From Phycisphaerales bacterium (GTDB lineage: Bacteria > Planctomycetota > Phycisphaerae > Phycisphaerales > UBA1924), in NCBI GenBank assembly GCA_020427395.1, contig JAGQON010000016.1, positions 1 through 64,000 of the forward strand: a stretch of 64,000 nt of DNA. The letters run 5' to 3'. Below the pieces are notes generated by a model. That model searched no databases. It saw only the letters and a list, made by a program, of their open reading frames with translations, and was not told the DNA's origin. The position numbers were made by a program, and so were the translations under genes. Below are positions 1-8,914 of the stretch, piece by piece; the first letter of the stretch is position 1, and the number at the start of each line of letters is the position of its first letter.

Positions 1-293
1 GGTTTCCGGGAGTACATGACGCTGAGATCGTGGAGCGGGTTCGAGCGCTCCCAGACGATGACGCATGTATCGAATCGCTTGTCCGTGCGCTTCGGATCGT
101 GCACGCAATCTATGTGCCCGATATGATCGTGCTGGCCGGCGGATTCGGGATGCTGCTGAACGATCGGGGTGAGCGTATCCAAGGACTTATCAGCGACGGC
201 CTGACCCGACTGGCGAACCCGAACTGGGAACTGAGGTTCGGAGACTCGCTGCATCACGCGGCGTTGGGCGCTGCGCGGCTGGCCTCGGGTTGA
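1..293 (+). CDS. ROK-family sugar kinase or regulator, 3' end only
   Basis: This is the C-terminal part of a gene cut by the window edge; the reading frame is already open at base 3, so no start can be given. The visible ~97 residues include a stretch around IVLAGGFG followed by a small helical end (LHHAALGAARLA), the usual close of ROK-family proteins (glucokinase, N-acetylhexosamine kinase or NagC/XylR-type regulators). The substrate-binding and ATP-binding motifs lie outside the window, so kinase and regulator cannot be told apart. Its stop lies 40 bases inside the end of the convergent symporter gene. The family call is inference from a short fragment. Confidence 0.55.
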   Translation, partial: FPGVHDAEIVERVRALPDDDACIESLVRALRIVHAIYVPDMIVLAGGFGMLLNDRGERIQGLISDGLTRLANPNWELRFGDSLHHAALGAARLASG

Positions 294-1873
294 CGCGAGC
301 CAAACGAGCAGACTGAGAAAGCGAGCAGTACACCGATCGTGAGTTTCCAGGTGAAGTGGATCTGGTAGTAGGGCTCAACACCGAGTCGTTCGAGGAAAGC
401 GAAGTTGTTATAGACGAACGGCTGTGAGAGGAGCATCCATAGGAAACCGATGATCAGCGCCGCGATCACCGATGCCGATGAGCCGCGCCGCGTGAAGAGG
501 GCGCAGAAGAACACGCCGACGAGCCCGGCATAGGCGAGGCTCATGACGCTCAGCGCGAAGTCGATGAGTGATTGTTCGTCCGAGTTTTTCCAATAGATGC
601 AAACGCAGGCGAACGAGCCGAGGACGAGCCCCCAGGCAATGACACCGAGACGACCCACGCGGACGAGATGACGCTCGCTGAGCGGTTCAACGCGGCGTGC
701 GTTCATGATCGGTTGGTAGATATCAGAGATGAACGCGGCGCTCATGGCGTTGATGGCGCTGTTGAGGCTGGATAAGCCTGCAGCGAAGAGCCCCGCCATC
801 AGCAGCCCGCGCACCCCCGGTGGGATCTGGGTGAGGATGTAGTGCAGGAACACCGTCATGGATTCATTCGGGGAGATGGAGTGCTGAGTGCTCGTGAGCT
901 CGGGTCGCTGATAGAACACCCAGAGCAGCAGCCCGAGGGTCAGAAACACCGCCACGCTGGGAATACCCAGAAGGATGCCCGCGATGACTGATCTCGCGCC
1001 CTGCTTGGCGTCCTTGCAGGTGAGCATGCGCTGGGCGAGGTCCTGGTCGGTGCCGTACGAGCCGATGCCCAGCAGCGTGAACCCGATGATGCACGCCGGC
1101 AGTGAGAAGCTGGCTTTGAGGTCGAAGCTGGGGTCGAAGAGCGTGAGCTTTGAGCCGCCGTCGGCAGTCCCGCTGCGGAGTTGATTCAAGACGATATCAA
1201 GCGGTGCGTTAATGCTTGAGGCGATGATGATGATCGCGGTAAGTGCGGCCCCTATCAGGATCGCGAACTGGATGACATCGGACCAGATGACCGAGCGGAT
1301 GCCGCCGGCGAGGGTGTAGACGATGCCGACGAGCGTGAGCACAGCGATCGCTGGGATGAGGTACTGCGGATTGGTTTCCTTGTCGACACCGAACAGTACG
1401 ATCGCAGCTGGGATGGCCCCGGCGTAGACGCGAGCGCCCGAGGCGAGCACGCGCCCGATGAGGAAAGTCACGCTGGCGCTCTTGCGGGCAGCGGGGCCGT
1501 ATCGTGTTTCGAGCAGCTCGTAGATGGAGGCGGAGCGAGCCCGGTAGAACGCGGGGATAAAGATCAGCGCGATGACGATCGCGGCCAGGATCATCCCGAT
1601 GTTGGTCGAGAGGTAGGTGAGGTCGCCCTTGTAGGCGCTCTCGGGGGCACCGATGAAGGTCACGGCCGAGAGCGAGGTCGCCACGATGGAGACCGCGACG
1701 GCCCAGCTTGGCATCGAACGCGAGCCAAGGAAGTAGTCTTCGCTGCTGCTGGCTTTGCGGCGGGCGAAGAGCACGCCGGTGATTGCCAGGATCGCGAAAT
1801 AGCCCGCGAGCACCATCCAGTCGATCAGCGCGAATCCGCTCTCTGATGGGGTTGTCGAGATCTGCGCCAGCAT
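254..1873 (-). CDS. Sodium:solute symporter (SSS family)
   Basis: The 539-residue protein is almost entirely hydrophobic, with about 13 membrane spans, and has the SSS layout: an N-terminal span, a polar loop with a DYFLGSRSM stretch, then SIVATSLSAVTFIGAPE where family members place substrate and sodium contacts. It would import an unidentified organic solute with Na+. The start ATG at 1873 lies 39 bases after the agmatinase-family gene on the same strand, so speA, that gene and the symporter may be cotranscribed, which hints at an arginine- or polyamine-related solute; this is inference. An alternative is a sugar-acid or sialic-acid carrier serving the neighbouring ROK protein. Confidence 0.85.
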   Translation of the reverse strand: MLAQISTTPSESGFALIDWMVLAGYFAILAITGVLFARRKASSSEDYFLGSRSMPSWAVAVSIVATSLSAVTFIGAPESAYKGDLTYLSTNIGMILAAIVIALIFIPAFYRARSASIYELLETRYGPAARKSASVTFLIGRVLASGARVYAGAIPAAIVLFGVDKETNPQYLIPAIAVLTLVGIVYTLAGGIRSVIWSDVIQFAILIGAALTAIIIIASSINAPLDIVLNQLRSGTADGGSKLTLFDPSFDLKASFSLPACIIGFTLLGIGSYGTDQDLAQRMLTCKDAKQGARSVIAGILLGIPSVAVFLTLGLLLWVFYQRPELTSTQHSISPNESMTVFLHYILTQIPPGVRGLLMAGLFAAGLSSLNSAINAMSAAFISDIYQPIMNARRVEPLSERHLVRVGRLGVIAWGLVLGSFACVCIYWKNSDEQSLIDFALSVMSLAYAGLVGVFFCALFTRRGSSASVIAALIIGFLWMLLSQPFVYNNFAFLERLGVEPYYQIHFTWKLTIGVLLAFSVCSFGSRQPEASRAAPNAA

Positions 1874-1912
1874 GCCCGATTCATCGGGCTTTTCAGCGGA
1901 ATCTAGTGAGAA

Positions 1913-2776
1913 TCATCTATTGCTGAGGATTTCGGCCATCACGCGGTAGACCAGCTTGGCGGCGATGAAATCGGATGCGTGATGGTTGGAGTTGGGGCAG
2001 AGCTCAACGACATCGAATCCAACGATTTCTCGCTCGTGAGCGACTCGTCGGACGAGTTCGTTGACCGTGAACCAATCCATCCCTCCGGGCTCGGGCGTGC
2101 CGGTTGAGGGGAGGATGGCAGGGTCGAACGCGTCGAGATCGATGGTGAGGTAGACCCGTTCCTCGAGTTGATCGATAACCCGGTCCATCCAGCTCAGGTC
2201 GTGGGTGCGTGTCCACAGGTCGACCTGATGCCCGAAGTAAACGCGATCGCGGTCCATCCCGGCGAGTTCCTGAGCGTCGATCGCGCGGATGCCGACCTGC
2301 ACGAACGTGGCATGCTCACGCGCCCGGGCCATCACGCAGGCGTGGTTATGGGTTGAGCCGTGGTATGAATCGCGTGTGTCGCCGTGGGCATCGATCTGCA
2401 GGACCGAGAAGGGCTTGCCCTGATCCGCCATCGCTTCGATTGCGCCGATGGTGACCGAATGCTCGCCACCGAGCACGACTGGGAGCTGCCCGTTCTGCAG
2501 CGCCTTGGCGACGCGTTCTTTGACCAGTGGCGCGAGGTGGATGGGATCTTCTGCGTCGCACTCGATGGGTGCCTGCGTGTGGATGCCCTGCTCAAGGTAT
2601 TCGCGGTCGGTCTGGATGTCATACCACTCGACCTGAGCCGATGCATCGATAATCGCCTGTGGCCCCTTGTCGGCCCCCTTGCGGTAGGTCGATGTCGCGT
2701 CGTAGGGCACGGGGATGATCTGCACCTTTGCGCTGGGCTGCGTGAACTCGTCAGGGATATCGAGGAATCCGGGCAT
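1913..2776 (-). CDS. speB: Agmatinase / arginase-family ureohydrolase
   Basis: The 287-residue protein carries the binuclear manganese motifs of ureohydrolases in order: GGEHS (about residue 103), DAHGDTRD (about 129) and DLDAFDPA followed by a TGTPEPGG loop. The length fits agmatinase (about 300). In this family agmatine is hydrolysed to putrescine and urea. The gene starts 44 bases downstream of speA on the same strand, which makes agmatine the natural substrate. Arginase, guanidinobutyrase or another guanidino hydrolase remains possible because specificity cannot be read from these motifs. A DAHGD metal loop replaces the more common DAHTD or DAHLD. Confidence 0.88.
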   Translation of the reverse strand: MPGFLDIPDEFTQPSAKVQIIPVPYDATSTYRKGADKGPQAIIDASAQVEWYDIQTDREYLEQGIHTQAPIECDAEDPIHLAPLVKERVAKALQNGQLPVVLGGEHSVTIGAIEAMADQGKPFSVLQIDAHGDTRDSYHGSTHNHACVMARAREHATFVQVGIRAIDAQELAGMDRDRVYFGHQVDLWTRTHDLSWMDRVIDQLEERVYLTIDLDAFDPAILPSTGTPEPGGMDWFTVNELVRRVAHEREIVGFDVVELCPNSNHHASDFIAAKLVYRVMAEILSNR

Positions 2777-2820
2777 TGCTTGCTCGCTCCAGTTGTGGAT
2801 CGGATGGGGATGGCTTTGGA

Positions 2821-4815
2821 TCAGGTGAGCTGGTCGTCGACATTGAGGTAGGTGTATCCCGCGAGACCGGTCTCGTAGAACTGCGTGAGAATCCGTGACT
2901 CACGCACGCTCATGTCCTTGCGTTTCACGGCTCGCTCGCACTCCTTTTCGAGGGCTCGGGCGAGCTTGTCGGGTTCGAACTGAACATACGAGAGCACTTC
3001 GGAGATCGAGTCGCCCTTGACGATTTCGGTGATCGCCCAGTCACCATCCTCGATCTCGATGTGGACCGCGTGCGGGTCGCCGAAGAGGTTGTGAAGGTCG
3101 CCCAGCGTTTCCTGATACGCGCCAACGAGGAACACCCCAAAGTAGTAGGGCTCGTCGGGCTGGATGTCGTGTACGGGGAGCGTGTGCTCCGACTCACCGG
3201 TGTCGGAGATGAACATATCGATCTTGCCATCCGAATCGCAGGTGATATCCGCGAAGACGGCCCGCTGTTCGGGCTCTTCTTTCAGGCGGTGGATCGGCAT
3301 GATCGGGAAGAGCTGATCGATTGCCCATGTGTCCGGGAGCGATTGAAAGAGCGAAAAGTTTGCAAAGTATGTCTCGCTCATCAGATCGTCGAGCCCCTGG
3401 AGCGGTTCCGGCACTTCTTCGAGGTTCCAGGCCGCACGCTGCATTAGTGAGCAGTTGGTCCAGAACAGCCGCTCGATCTCGGCCCGGTGCTCCAGCGAGA
3501 GGTACCCCAGCGAGAAGAGTGACATCGCGTCCTCGCGTGCACGGGCGGTGTCGTGATAGACCTCGACAAGACGGGGGTTCTTATCACGAAGCGAGTTGAG
3601 CGCATGTCGCAGATCGCGCAGCGGCTGAGGCGCATCGACATCGTCGCTGGGCACAATGAAATCGTTATCAACGAGGTCTCTGGGACCGGTGGAGCCTAGC
3701 ACATTGAAAATCAGTACTGACGAGTACGCAACCATGGCCCGCCCGCACTCGGTCACGATGGTGGGGTGCTCGATCCCCTTGGCATCGCAGACCGAGCCGA
3801 TGCGGTAAACAACGTCAGAGGCGTATTCCTCCAGCGAGTAGTTCATCGAGGACGGGCGGTCCGAGACCGAGCCCTGATAATCCACGCCGAGACCGCCGCC
3901 GATGTCGATGTACTTCAGCTTGGCACCGACATCGTGCATGTGCGTGTAGACATGCGCCAGCTCCGTGATCGCCATTTTGATCGTGGCGATATCCTGGTGC
4001 TGGCTCCCCGAATGGCAGTGCAGGAGCTGAAGGCAGTCCAGCAGGTCGTGCCGCTTGAGGGTCCCGATCGCGCGGAGAAGCTCAGCGATGGTAAGCCCGA
4101 ACTTGCTTTTGATGCCGCCGGATGTTCCCCAGCGACCGGACCCCATGGCCGCGAGCTTGACCCGGACCCCGATCCGTGGGCGAACGCCATGCTTTTCAGC
4201 GAAGCTGATGATGAGCATCAGCTCACGCAGGTTCTCAACGACCGGGATGATCTTTCGCCCGAGCTTGTGGGCGAGAATCACCGCTTCGATGTACTGGGAG
4301 TCCTTGAACCCGTTGCAGATGATCAGCTGGTCGGGTGTATCGATGGTCATCGCCATGACCGCCAAGAGCTCCGGCTTGGAGCCGACCTCAAGCCCGTAAC
4401 CGAGCTTGTGTCCATACCGGGCGATCTCTTCGACGACCTGATGCTGCTGATTGACCTTGATCGGGTAGGCGGCGAGGTAATCGCCCTTGTAGTTGTTCTC
4501 TTCGATGGCCCGTGCAAACGCATCCCGCAGCGTCCTGAGGCGGTGGTCCACAATATCGGTAAACCGCAGCAGCACGGGGGTGTCGACCCCTCGCTCGCTC
4601 AGACCCTCGACGATCTCATGGAGATTGGCACCAATCCCTGCCGCCCCCTGGGGGTGGGCATAGAGATAGCCATCCTCGTGGATGCGGAAGTATCCCTGCC
4701 CCCAGCGGTTGGCGCGGTAAAGGTCTTCAGATGCCTCCACGGACCACTCGGGCGAGGCCGCGGGTGCGGGGGTTTTCTGCTTGCGGGGCGAATCGGCGGT
4801 TGGGGTTGAGGTCAT
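2821..4815 (-). CDS. speA: Biosynthetic arginine decarboxylase
   Basis: The 664-residue protein matches the length and organisation of the large PLP-dependent SpeA enzymes (about 650 residues), which decarboxylate arginine to agmatine. The PLP lysine lies in the YPIKVNQ stretch near residue 105, a glycine-rich phosphate loop (DIGGGLGVDY) near 290, and a C-terminal TECGRAM segment with the second-subunit cysteine. A longer frame opens at 4953, but that start would overlap the divergent deoxyhypusine-synthase-like gene and adds 46 residues without family resemblance. The ATG at 4815 (MTSTPTADS) is therefore preferred, followed by a short Pro/Ala-rich tail before the conserved domain. Confidence 0.93.
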   Translation of the reverse strand: MTSTPTADSPRKQKTPAPAASPEWSVEASEDLYRANRWGQGYFRIHEDGYLYAHPQGAAGIGANLHEIVEGLSERGVDTPVLLRFTDIVDHRLRTLRDAFARAIEENNYKGDYLAAYPIKVNQQHQVVEEIARYGHKLGYGLEVGSKPELLAVMAMTIDTPDQLIICNGFKDSQYIEAVILAHKLGRKIIPVVENLRELMLIISFAEKHGVRPRIGVRVKLAAMGSGRWGTSGGIKSKFGLTIAELLRAIGTLKRHDLLDCLQLLHCHSGSQHQDIATIKMAITELAHVYTHMHDVGAKLKYIDIGGGLGVDYQGSVSDRPSSMNYSLEEYASDVVYRIGSVCDAKGIEHPTIVTECGRAMVAYSSVLIFNVLGSTGPRDLVDNDFIVPSDDVDAPQPLRDLRHALNSLRDKNPRLVEVYHDTARAREDAMSLFSLGYLSLEHRAEIERLFWTNCSLMQRAAWNLEEVPEPLQGLDDLMSETYFANFSLFQSLPDTWAIDQLFPIMPIHRLKEEPEQRAVFADITCDSDGKIDMFISDTGESEHTLPVHDIQPDEPYYFGVFLVGAYQETLGDLHNLFGDPHAVHIEIEDGDWAITEIVKGDSISEVLSYVQFEPDKLARALEKECERAVKRKDMSVRESRILTQFYETGLAGYTYLNVDDQLT

Positions 4816-4933
4816 GGTGAATTGTATGACCAAACAGGAATCACTCGATCCCTGCCGAGTATGATTTTCTTTCCACCCGATCGGGGATACCGAGCGGGAT
4901 TGACTCCAAGACAAGATCCGATCGGAGACGCAC

Positions 4934-5899
4934 ATGACCATCCGTGCCTTCATGGACGAGCATTTTCGTCACTTCAACGCCGCTGCGGCCCTCGACGCTG
5001 CCAAGGGTTACGAGACCCACCTCGATTCCGGCGGGAAAATGCTGCTCGCGATGGCTGGTGCGATGAGCACCGCAGAACTCGGGCGATCGCTCGCCGAGAT
5101 GATCCGCCAGGGCAAAGTCCACGCGATATCGTGTACCGGCGCAAATCTGGAGGAAGATGTCTACAACCTGATCGCCCATGATCACTATGAGCGGATCCCC
5201 AACTACCGCGATCTGACGCGCCAGGACGAGCAGGACCTGCTCGATCGACATCTCAACCGCGTCACCGACACCTGCATCCCTGAGGAAGAGGCCTTCCGAA
5301 AGCTGGGGCACCTGCTGATCGGCAAGTGGAAGCAGGCGGGCGAGAGCGGCGATCGCAAGTTCCCCCACGAATATCTCTACGAGATCCTCAACGAGGGGCT
5401 GCTCAAGGATGAATATCAGGCCGACCCGAAGAACTCCTGGCTGCTCGCCGCGGCCGAGCGGAATCTGCCCATGGTCGTTCCCGGCTGGGAAGACTCGACC
5501 AGCGGGAACATCTTCGCGGCCGAGGTCCTCAGCGGTAATGTGAAGACTGCCTCGGCCGTCAAATCAGGCATCGAGTACATGATGCAGTTCGCCGGCTGGT
5601 ACAGTGAAACATCGAAGGACGCGAGCATCGGTTTCTTCCAGATCGGCGGCGGGATCGCGGGCGACTTCCCGATCTGTGCCGTGCCCATGATGCGTCAGGA
5701 CATGGAACTCGATGTGCCGCTCTGGGGCTATTTCTGCCAGATCAGCGACTCGACGACCAGTTATGGGTCCTATTCGGGGGCGATCCCCAATGAGAAGATC
5801 ACCTGGGAGAAGATCGCAGTCGACACCCCGAGTTTCGTGGTCGAATCCGACGCGACGATCGTGGCGCCACTGATCTTCGGTTATGTGCTGGGATGGTGA
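4934..5899 (+). CDS. Deoxyhypusine synthase-like enzyme
   Basis: The 321-residue protein has the NAD-dependent deoxyhypusine synthase fold signatures: an SCTGANLEED stretch, a PGWEDSTSGN stretch and the C-terminal TWEKI segment whose lysine aligns with the catalytic lysine of eukaryotic enzymes. In eukaryotes and archaea the enzyme moves the aminobutyl group of spermidine onto a lysine of eIF5A. Bacteria lack eIF5A, and some bacterial homologues are thought to act on free amines, for example making homospermidine. Divergent placement beside speA and an agmatinase (agmatine to putrescine) supports an amine acceptor, but the substrate here is inference. The ATG at 4934 is the first in frame. 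Confidence 0.85.
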   Translation: MTIRAFMDEHFRHFNAAAALDAAKGYETHLDSGGKMLLAMAGAMSTAELGRSLAEMIRQGKVHAISCTGANLEEDVYNLIAHDHYERIPNYRDLTRQDEQDLLDRHLNRVTDTCIPEEEAFRKLGHLLIGKWKQAGESGDRKFPHEYLYEILNEGLLKDEYQADPKNSWLLAAAERNLPMVVPGWEDSTSGNIFAAEVLSGNVKTASAVKSGIEYMMQFAGWYSETSKDASIGFFQIGGGIAGDFPICAVPMMRQDMELDVPLWGYFCQISDSTTSYGSYSGAIPNEKITWEKIAVDTPSFVVESDATIVAPLIFGYVLGW

Positions 5900-5919
5900 T
5901 CAGGGGTGTTGAATCTGGG

Positions 5920-5948
5920 GTGACTTTTGCCCGATGAGGGCTTATACT
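5920..5948 (+). promoter_or_regulatory. Putative promoter of tRNA-Ser
   Basis: A GTGACT hexamer (5920-5925) and TATACT (5943-5948) are separated by 17 bases, close to the housekeeping sigma consensus. The mature tRNA starts 12 bases after the -10 box, a normal distance for a short trimmed leader. Predicted from sequence only. Confidence 0.45.
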
Positions 5949-5959
5949 TCTCACCCACT

Positions 5960-6046
5960 GGAGCGGTGGCAGAGCGGTTGAATGCGCCGGATTCGAAATC
6001 CGGTTCGGCCTTCGGGTCGACGGGGGTTCGAATCCCCCCTGCTCCG
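5960..6046 (+). tRNA. tRNA-Ser (anticodon CGA)
   Basis: The 87-base gene folds as a class II tRNA. The acceptor arm GGAGCGG pairs with CTGCTCC (one G-T), the anticodon stem-loop is CCGGA-TTCGAAA-TCCGG with anticodon CGA, a long variable arm follows, and the T-arm is GGGGG-TTCGAAT-CCCCC. The discriminator base is G, as expected for serine. No CCA is encoded. It reads UCG codons. The bases directly after it form a hairpin repeat that recurs elsewhere in the window. Confidence 0.97.
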
Positions 6047-6118
6047 TTTGATTCAAAGGTATACGAAACGGCGTCCTTGATATGACGCCGTTTCGGCCGT
6101 TTTGGGGCGTGCTACGGT
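6047..6118 (+). repeat. Dispersed hairpin repeat, copy 1 (directly after tRNA-Ser)
   Basis: The segment begins TTTGATTCAAAGGTATACG and contains a perfect 12-base inverted repeat, CGAAACGGCGTC (6064-6075) and GACGCCGTTTCG (6084-6095), around an 8-base loop. The same block, including flanking bases, recurs near 13608 and, degenerate, near 19739. Here it could also act as a transcription end for the tRNA, although no T-run follows the stem. Confidence 0.8.
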
Positions 6119-6556
6119 GTAGTTGGCACAAAGTGATCGATGAGGAAGTGCGGGTTTTCCGCTTTGATTTCAGAGGAATCGATCTGCTTGAGGTGCAAAA
6201 ATTCTATTCGCACTTTGATCGTGTGAGGCAGCCGATTTTGTTCGAGAAATCAGTCCCGAACGCTGACACGGTGAGTAGTCTGTGTGGCATGGTGTTTAAA
6301 GAGGCGCACGAAAACCACTCGCGATCACTACCGCGTCTCGCTATTTAGGTATGTCAATGAATCAGGCCGCCCGGTGATAATGCCGGAGCAGCCCGCCGAG
6401 CCGTGAATCATCCCCAATCAAAGGCGCGGATAGGGTTTTTGCACCCTAGGAACGCTGAATTGTCGAGAAAACAAGGCTCAGAACGAGAGACGGTTAGCCA
6501 TATCTTTGAGCGCACTCCGGACTGAAGCCACATCACTCAGCAGCGGCATGAGAGTC

Positions 6557-6586
6557 TGTTTGACATATCAGGGATCGCCCCCCGTT
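6557..6586 (+). repeat. 29-30 base motif, solitary copy
   Basis: The motif reads GTTTGACATATC, two or three variable bases, then GGATCGCCCCCCGTT. Near-identical copies immediately precede the hairpin repeat at 13582-13610 and 19717-19745. Here it stands about 460 bases from the hairpin copy and is followed by unrelated sequence, as if a composite repeat had been split. Confidence 0.65.
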
Positions 6587-6611
6587 CTTTCCAGATCTCC
6601 GAGTATGAGAT

Positions 6612-6635
6612 AACGCCCGGTCTGAGTCGGGCGTT
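6612..6635 (-). terminator. Stem-loop terminator of the metalloprotease gene
   Basis: AACGCCCG (6612-6619) pairs with CGGGCGTT (6628-6635) around an 8-base loop, 26 bases beyond the stop of the metalloprotease on its coding strand. The following T content is modest, so termination efficiency is uncertain. Confidence 0.5.
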
Positions 6636-6660
6636 TGGGGTATTCTTTTGATCATGATGT

Positions 6661-8793
6661 TCACGGGCATCCGGACTGATACGCAACGAGGAACGCTGAG
6701 ACATCGAAGAAGTCGAGCGTGCCATCCCCGTTGAAGTCCGCGGCCGGTCCGTTTGCGTTGAAGGCGTTGAGGAACACGCTGACGTCGAAGAAGTCCAGCG
6801 TGCCGAATGGTGGCGCGAGATCGGCGGGACAGTCGGTGTCGCAGACGCCGTCGCCGTTCATGTCGACGTCGACCTCGCCGCACCCGCAGATGCCCGGGTC
6901 GGCCTTGTTTGGGTCATCGGGGCAGCCATCGAGGTAGTTGGGGACCCCGTCAAGGTCCCGATCCCAGCTCGGCTGCGGGCCGATGGCGTACGAGAACTCG
7001 ATGCTCGCCCAGGAGCCGAGCTCACGCGAGCCGCAGACGATCTCATCCACCCCTGCGGTTGGCTGGAACGTGACATTGATCGAGCCGTCGGCGATCATGC
7101 TCGTCCAGGCGGAGTGTGAGATCGTGATTGTATCGGTGTGAATGGACGCGCACTCGCTGCTCGGATCATACGAGTCGGACGCGTCCGCGAAGAACTCGTA
7201 CTCGAGCCCGTCGAAGCTCACGGTGATGTATTCGCTCGTCGCGTTGAGATCACCCCGCGCGTGCATGGTCACATTGACGCTGCCGCTCGGAGCGGGCGCC
7301 GACGAGGGGACCGAGATGCTCCCGAAGCGGGGCAAGCCCGGGAGGCCGCCCAACGCGCCGAACTCGGCGGCATTGAAACGCTCAGGCAGCTCGTAGGCAG
7401 TCGACCCGTCCTCCGTGTCATCGAGGATGCCGTTGTTGTTCCGGTCCGTGGACGCGTTGAGCTCGCAGATGTCAGCTCTGTGATTGTGATCGAGGTCACG
7501 CAGCGCGGTCGGCGTAGAACCCCTGAGGTCCCAGATCAGCTGGTCCCAGCCGGAGCCCGCCACCCCAACCGCCGAGAAGTCTGCGAGCGGGCGTCTCGAC
7601 CCGGTGATGCCGGCGCGCTCCCGGATCACACGCGCGTTGTTGTTGGTCACTGTGCCGCCCGGGATCGTGCGGTGTCCGAAAAAATCGTAGAAGAGGACGT
7701 CCGGGTTCGAGTAAGTCCAGGTGGGGGCGTTGCCGCCGTACGCCATGATTGTGCGCGAGGGCATGAGGCTCCCGGTGGGGGTGAAGGCCATGAAGATGTA
7801 GCCTCGCCCGTACGGGAGATAGGGGGAAGAGTCGTTGTCGGGGTCGTGCGAGCAGCCAAAGTTGTGCCCCAGCTCGTGGGCGAGGGTCTCGGAGTCACCC
7901 CGGTAGAAGTCCGTGACACTGAAAGACCCGGCTGTGTACCCGGTGCCGATGGTGTTGGGGGTGCCGTCGACATCGCTCAGGAAGGCGACGAGGTCGGCGT
8001 CGAGCGTGTTGCGCAGCGTGTGGATGTCGTCCCAGAGCCCGTCGTCGGCGCCCGAGAGCAGCGAGAGACAATCACCGGTGTACCAGCTGCTGTTCGCCCG
8101 CGGGAGCCGGGCCGTGCCCGCGAGTTCGAGTCGCACGGAGGAAGCCACGGCCGAGTCGTCGAAGGCATCATTGACGTCCACGATCCATGCCTGGATCAGC
8201 GTCGTCATCGCCGCAGCGTCCGGGATGACGAAGTTGCCGGCGATGTTACTGCTCCACCCCACGAGCAGGCGTACGGTCTGCACGCTCCGTGAGCCCGAGC
8301 CCTGCGGGTGGTTCGCGTCCTGCGCGTCGACACCGCTTGGGGTTCTGGTGTTGATCGCATCGCACCGCCAGTTATCTCTGGTGTCACGCACGCGCAGCGA
8401 GACGGTCGGGTCGCCGTTGACGTCCACACCCGCCGTCGGCTCGAGCATGATTGTCATGGTGTCGAGATGGATCGAACCGGCGACGTACCGCCCATCGGTC
8501 ACGAGCTTGATCGGGTACCGCTCATCGAGCGTTCCCCTGGCAATCGTGAAACCGCTCTGCTGATCATGGCGATCAATCCGCAGCGTATGGTGCTCGCCAT
8601 CGAGCATGACGGACTCTGTGCTCGTCGAAAAGACCGTCTGTGGGATGCTCGTGACTTGCCCCGTGAGATCGGTGGGGGTGGCACGCTCAAGCAAGGTGGG
8701 CGCTGGCTGTTGGGGGTCCTGAACCTGTGCCTCGGCCCCGAGGGCGAGCCCGACGATGATCGCGAGTGAGAGCGTGGATCGGATGCGTGTCAT
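6661..8793 (-). CDS. Secreted zinc metalloprotease (M12-like) with dockerin-like C-terminus
   Basis: The 710-residue protein opens with a signal peptide (MTRIRSTLSLAIIVGLALGAEA). The ATG at 8793 has a GGAG ribosome site; a longer frame lacks one and would bury the signal. A metzincin zinc site, HELGHNFGCSHD, lies near residues 305-316, with a likely Met-turn (IMAYGG) after it, so extracellular proteolysis is expected. A calcium-loop spacer (DRDLDGVPN, DMNGDGVCD) precedes two repeats with LDFFDVSxFL and DFNGDG loops, as in planctomycete dockerin-like ends. These ends are thought to serve surface attachment or sorting; that role is inference. It lies alone between the tRNA-Ser region and the kinase gene. 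Confidence 0.85.
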   Translation of the reverse strand: MTRIRSTLSLAIIVGLALGAEAQVQDPQQPAPTLLERATPTDLTGQVTSIPQTVFSTSTESVMLDGEHHTLRIDRHDQQSGFTIARGTLDERYPIKLVTDGRYVAGSIHLDTMTIMLEPTAGVDVNGDPTVSLRVRDTRDNWRCDAINTRTPSGVDAQDANHPQGSGSRSVQTVRLLVGWSSNIAGNFVIPDAAAMTTLIQAWIVDVNDAFDDSAVASSVRLELAGTARLPRANSSWYTGDCLSLLSGADDGLWDDIHTLRNTLDADLVAFLSDVDGTPNTIGTGYTAGSFSVTDFYRGDSETLAHELGHNFGCSHDPDNDSSPYLPYGRGYIFMAFTPTGSLMPSRTIMAYGGNAPTWTYSNPDVLFYDFFGHRTIPGGTVTNNNARVIRERAGITGSRRPLADFSAVGVAGSGWDQLIWDLRGSTPTALRDLDHNHRADICELNASTDRNNNGILDDTEDGSTAYELPERFNAAEFGALGGLPGLPRFGSISVPSSAPAPSGSVNVTMHARGDLNATSEYITVSFDGLEYEFFADASDSYDPSSECASIHTDTITISHSAWTSMIADGSINVTFQPTAGVDEIVCGSRELGSWASIEFSYAIGPQPSWDRDLDGVPNYLDGCPDDPNKADPGICGCGEVDVDMNGDGVCDTDCPADLAPPFGTLDFFDVSVFLNAFNANGPAADFNGDGTLDFFDVSAFLVAYQSGCP

Positions 8794-8914
8794 GGTGATT
8801 TCTCCGGTTTGGGCCCGAAATGGACCCTTCCGGAGGTCAGTCCGAAATCCGTAGGGCAGACCCGACACGTGTTCCGAGATTTTTCGCTCTGCGTGGACAG
8901 GGGCTCAAATCGCC

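Larger units (their letters stand above)
6047..6660. other. Intergenic stretch with repeat fragments, no convincing gene
   Basis: No open frame here shows family resemblance. The stretch holds the first hairpin repeat copy directly after the tRNA, a partial match near 6478-6506 to the sequence that precedes the second repeat copy, the second-type motif at 6557-6586, and a terminator for the metalloprotease. A small plus-strand frame at 6082-6348 begins inside the hairpin repeat and is not credible as a gene. Confidence 0.6.

Noticed and set aside
3766..4809. 347-codon open frame opposite speA
   Set aside because: A frame shadow of a well-conserved gene; no ribosome site or homology signal.
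6082..6348. 88-codon frame after the tRNA, similar at its start to one at 13644
   Set aside because: The shared start (MTPFRPF) comes from the hairpin repeat itself; the remaining residues differ and show no family.
7138..8292. 384-codon open frame opposite the metalloprotease
   Set aside because: Composition rich in Arg, Val and Gly with no domain, and the minus-strand gene has a signal peptide, zinc motif and dockerin-like end.
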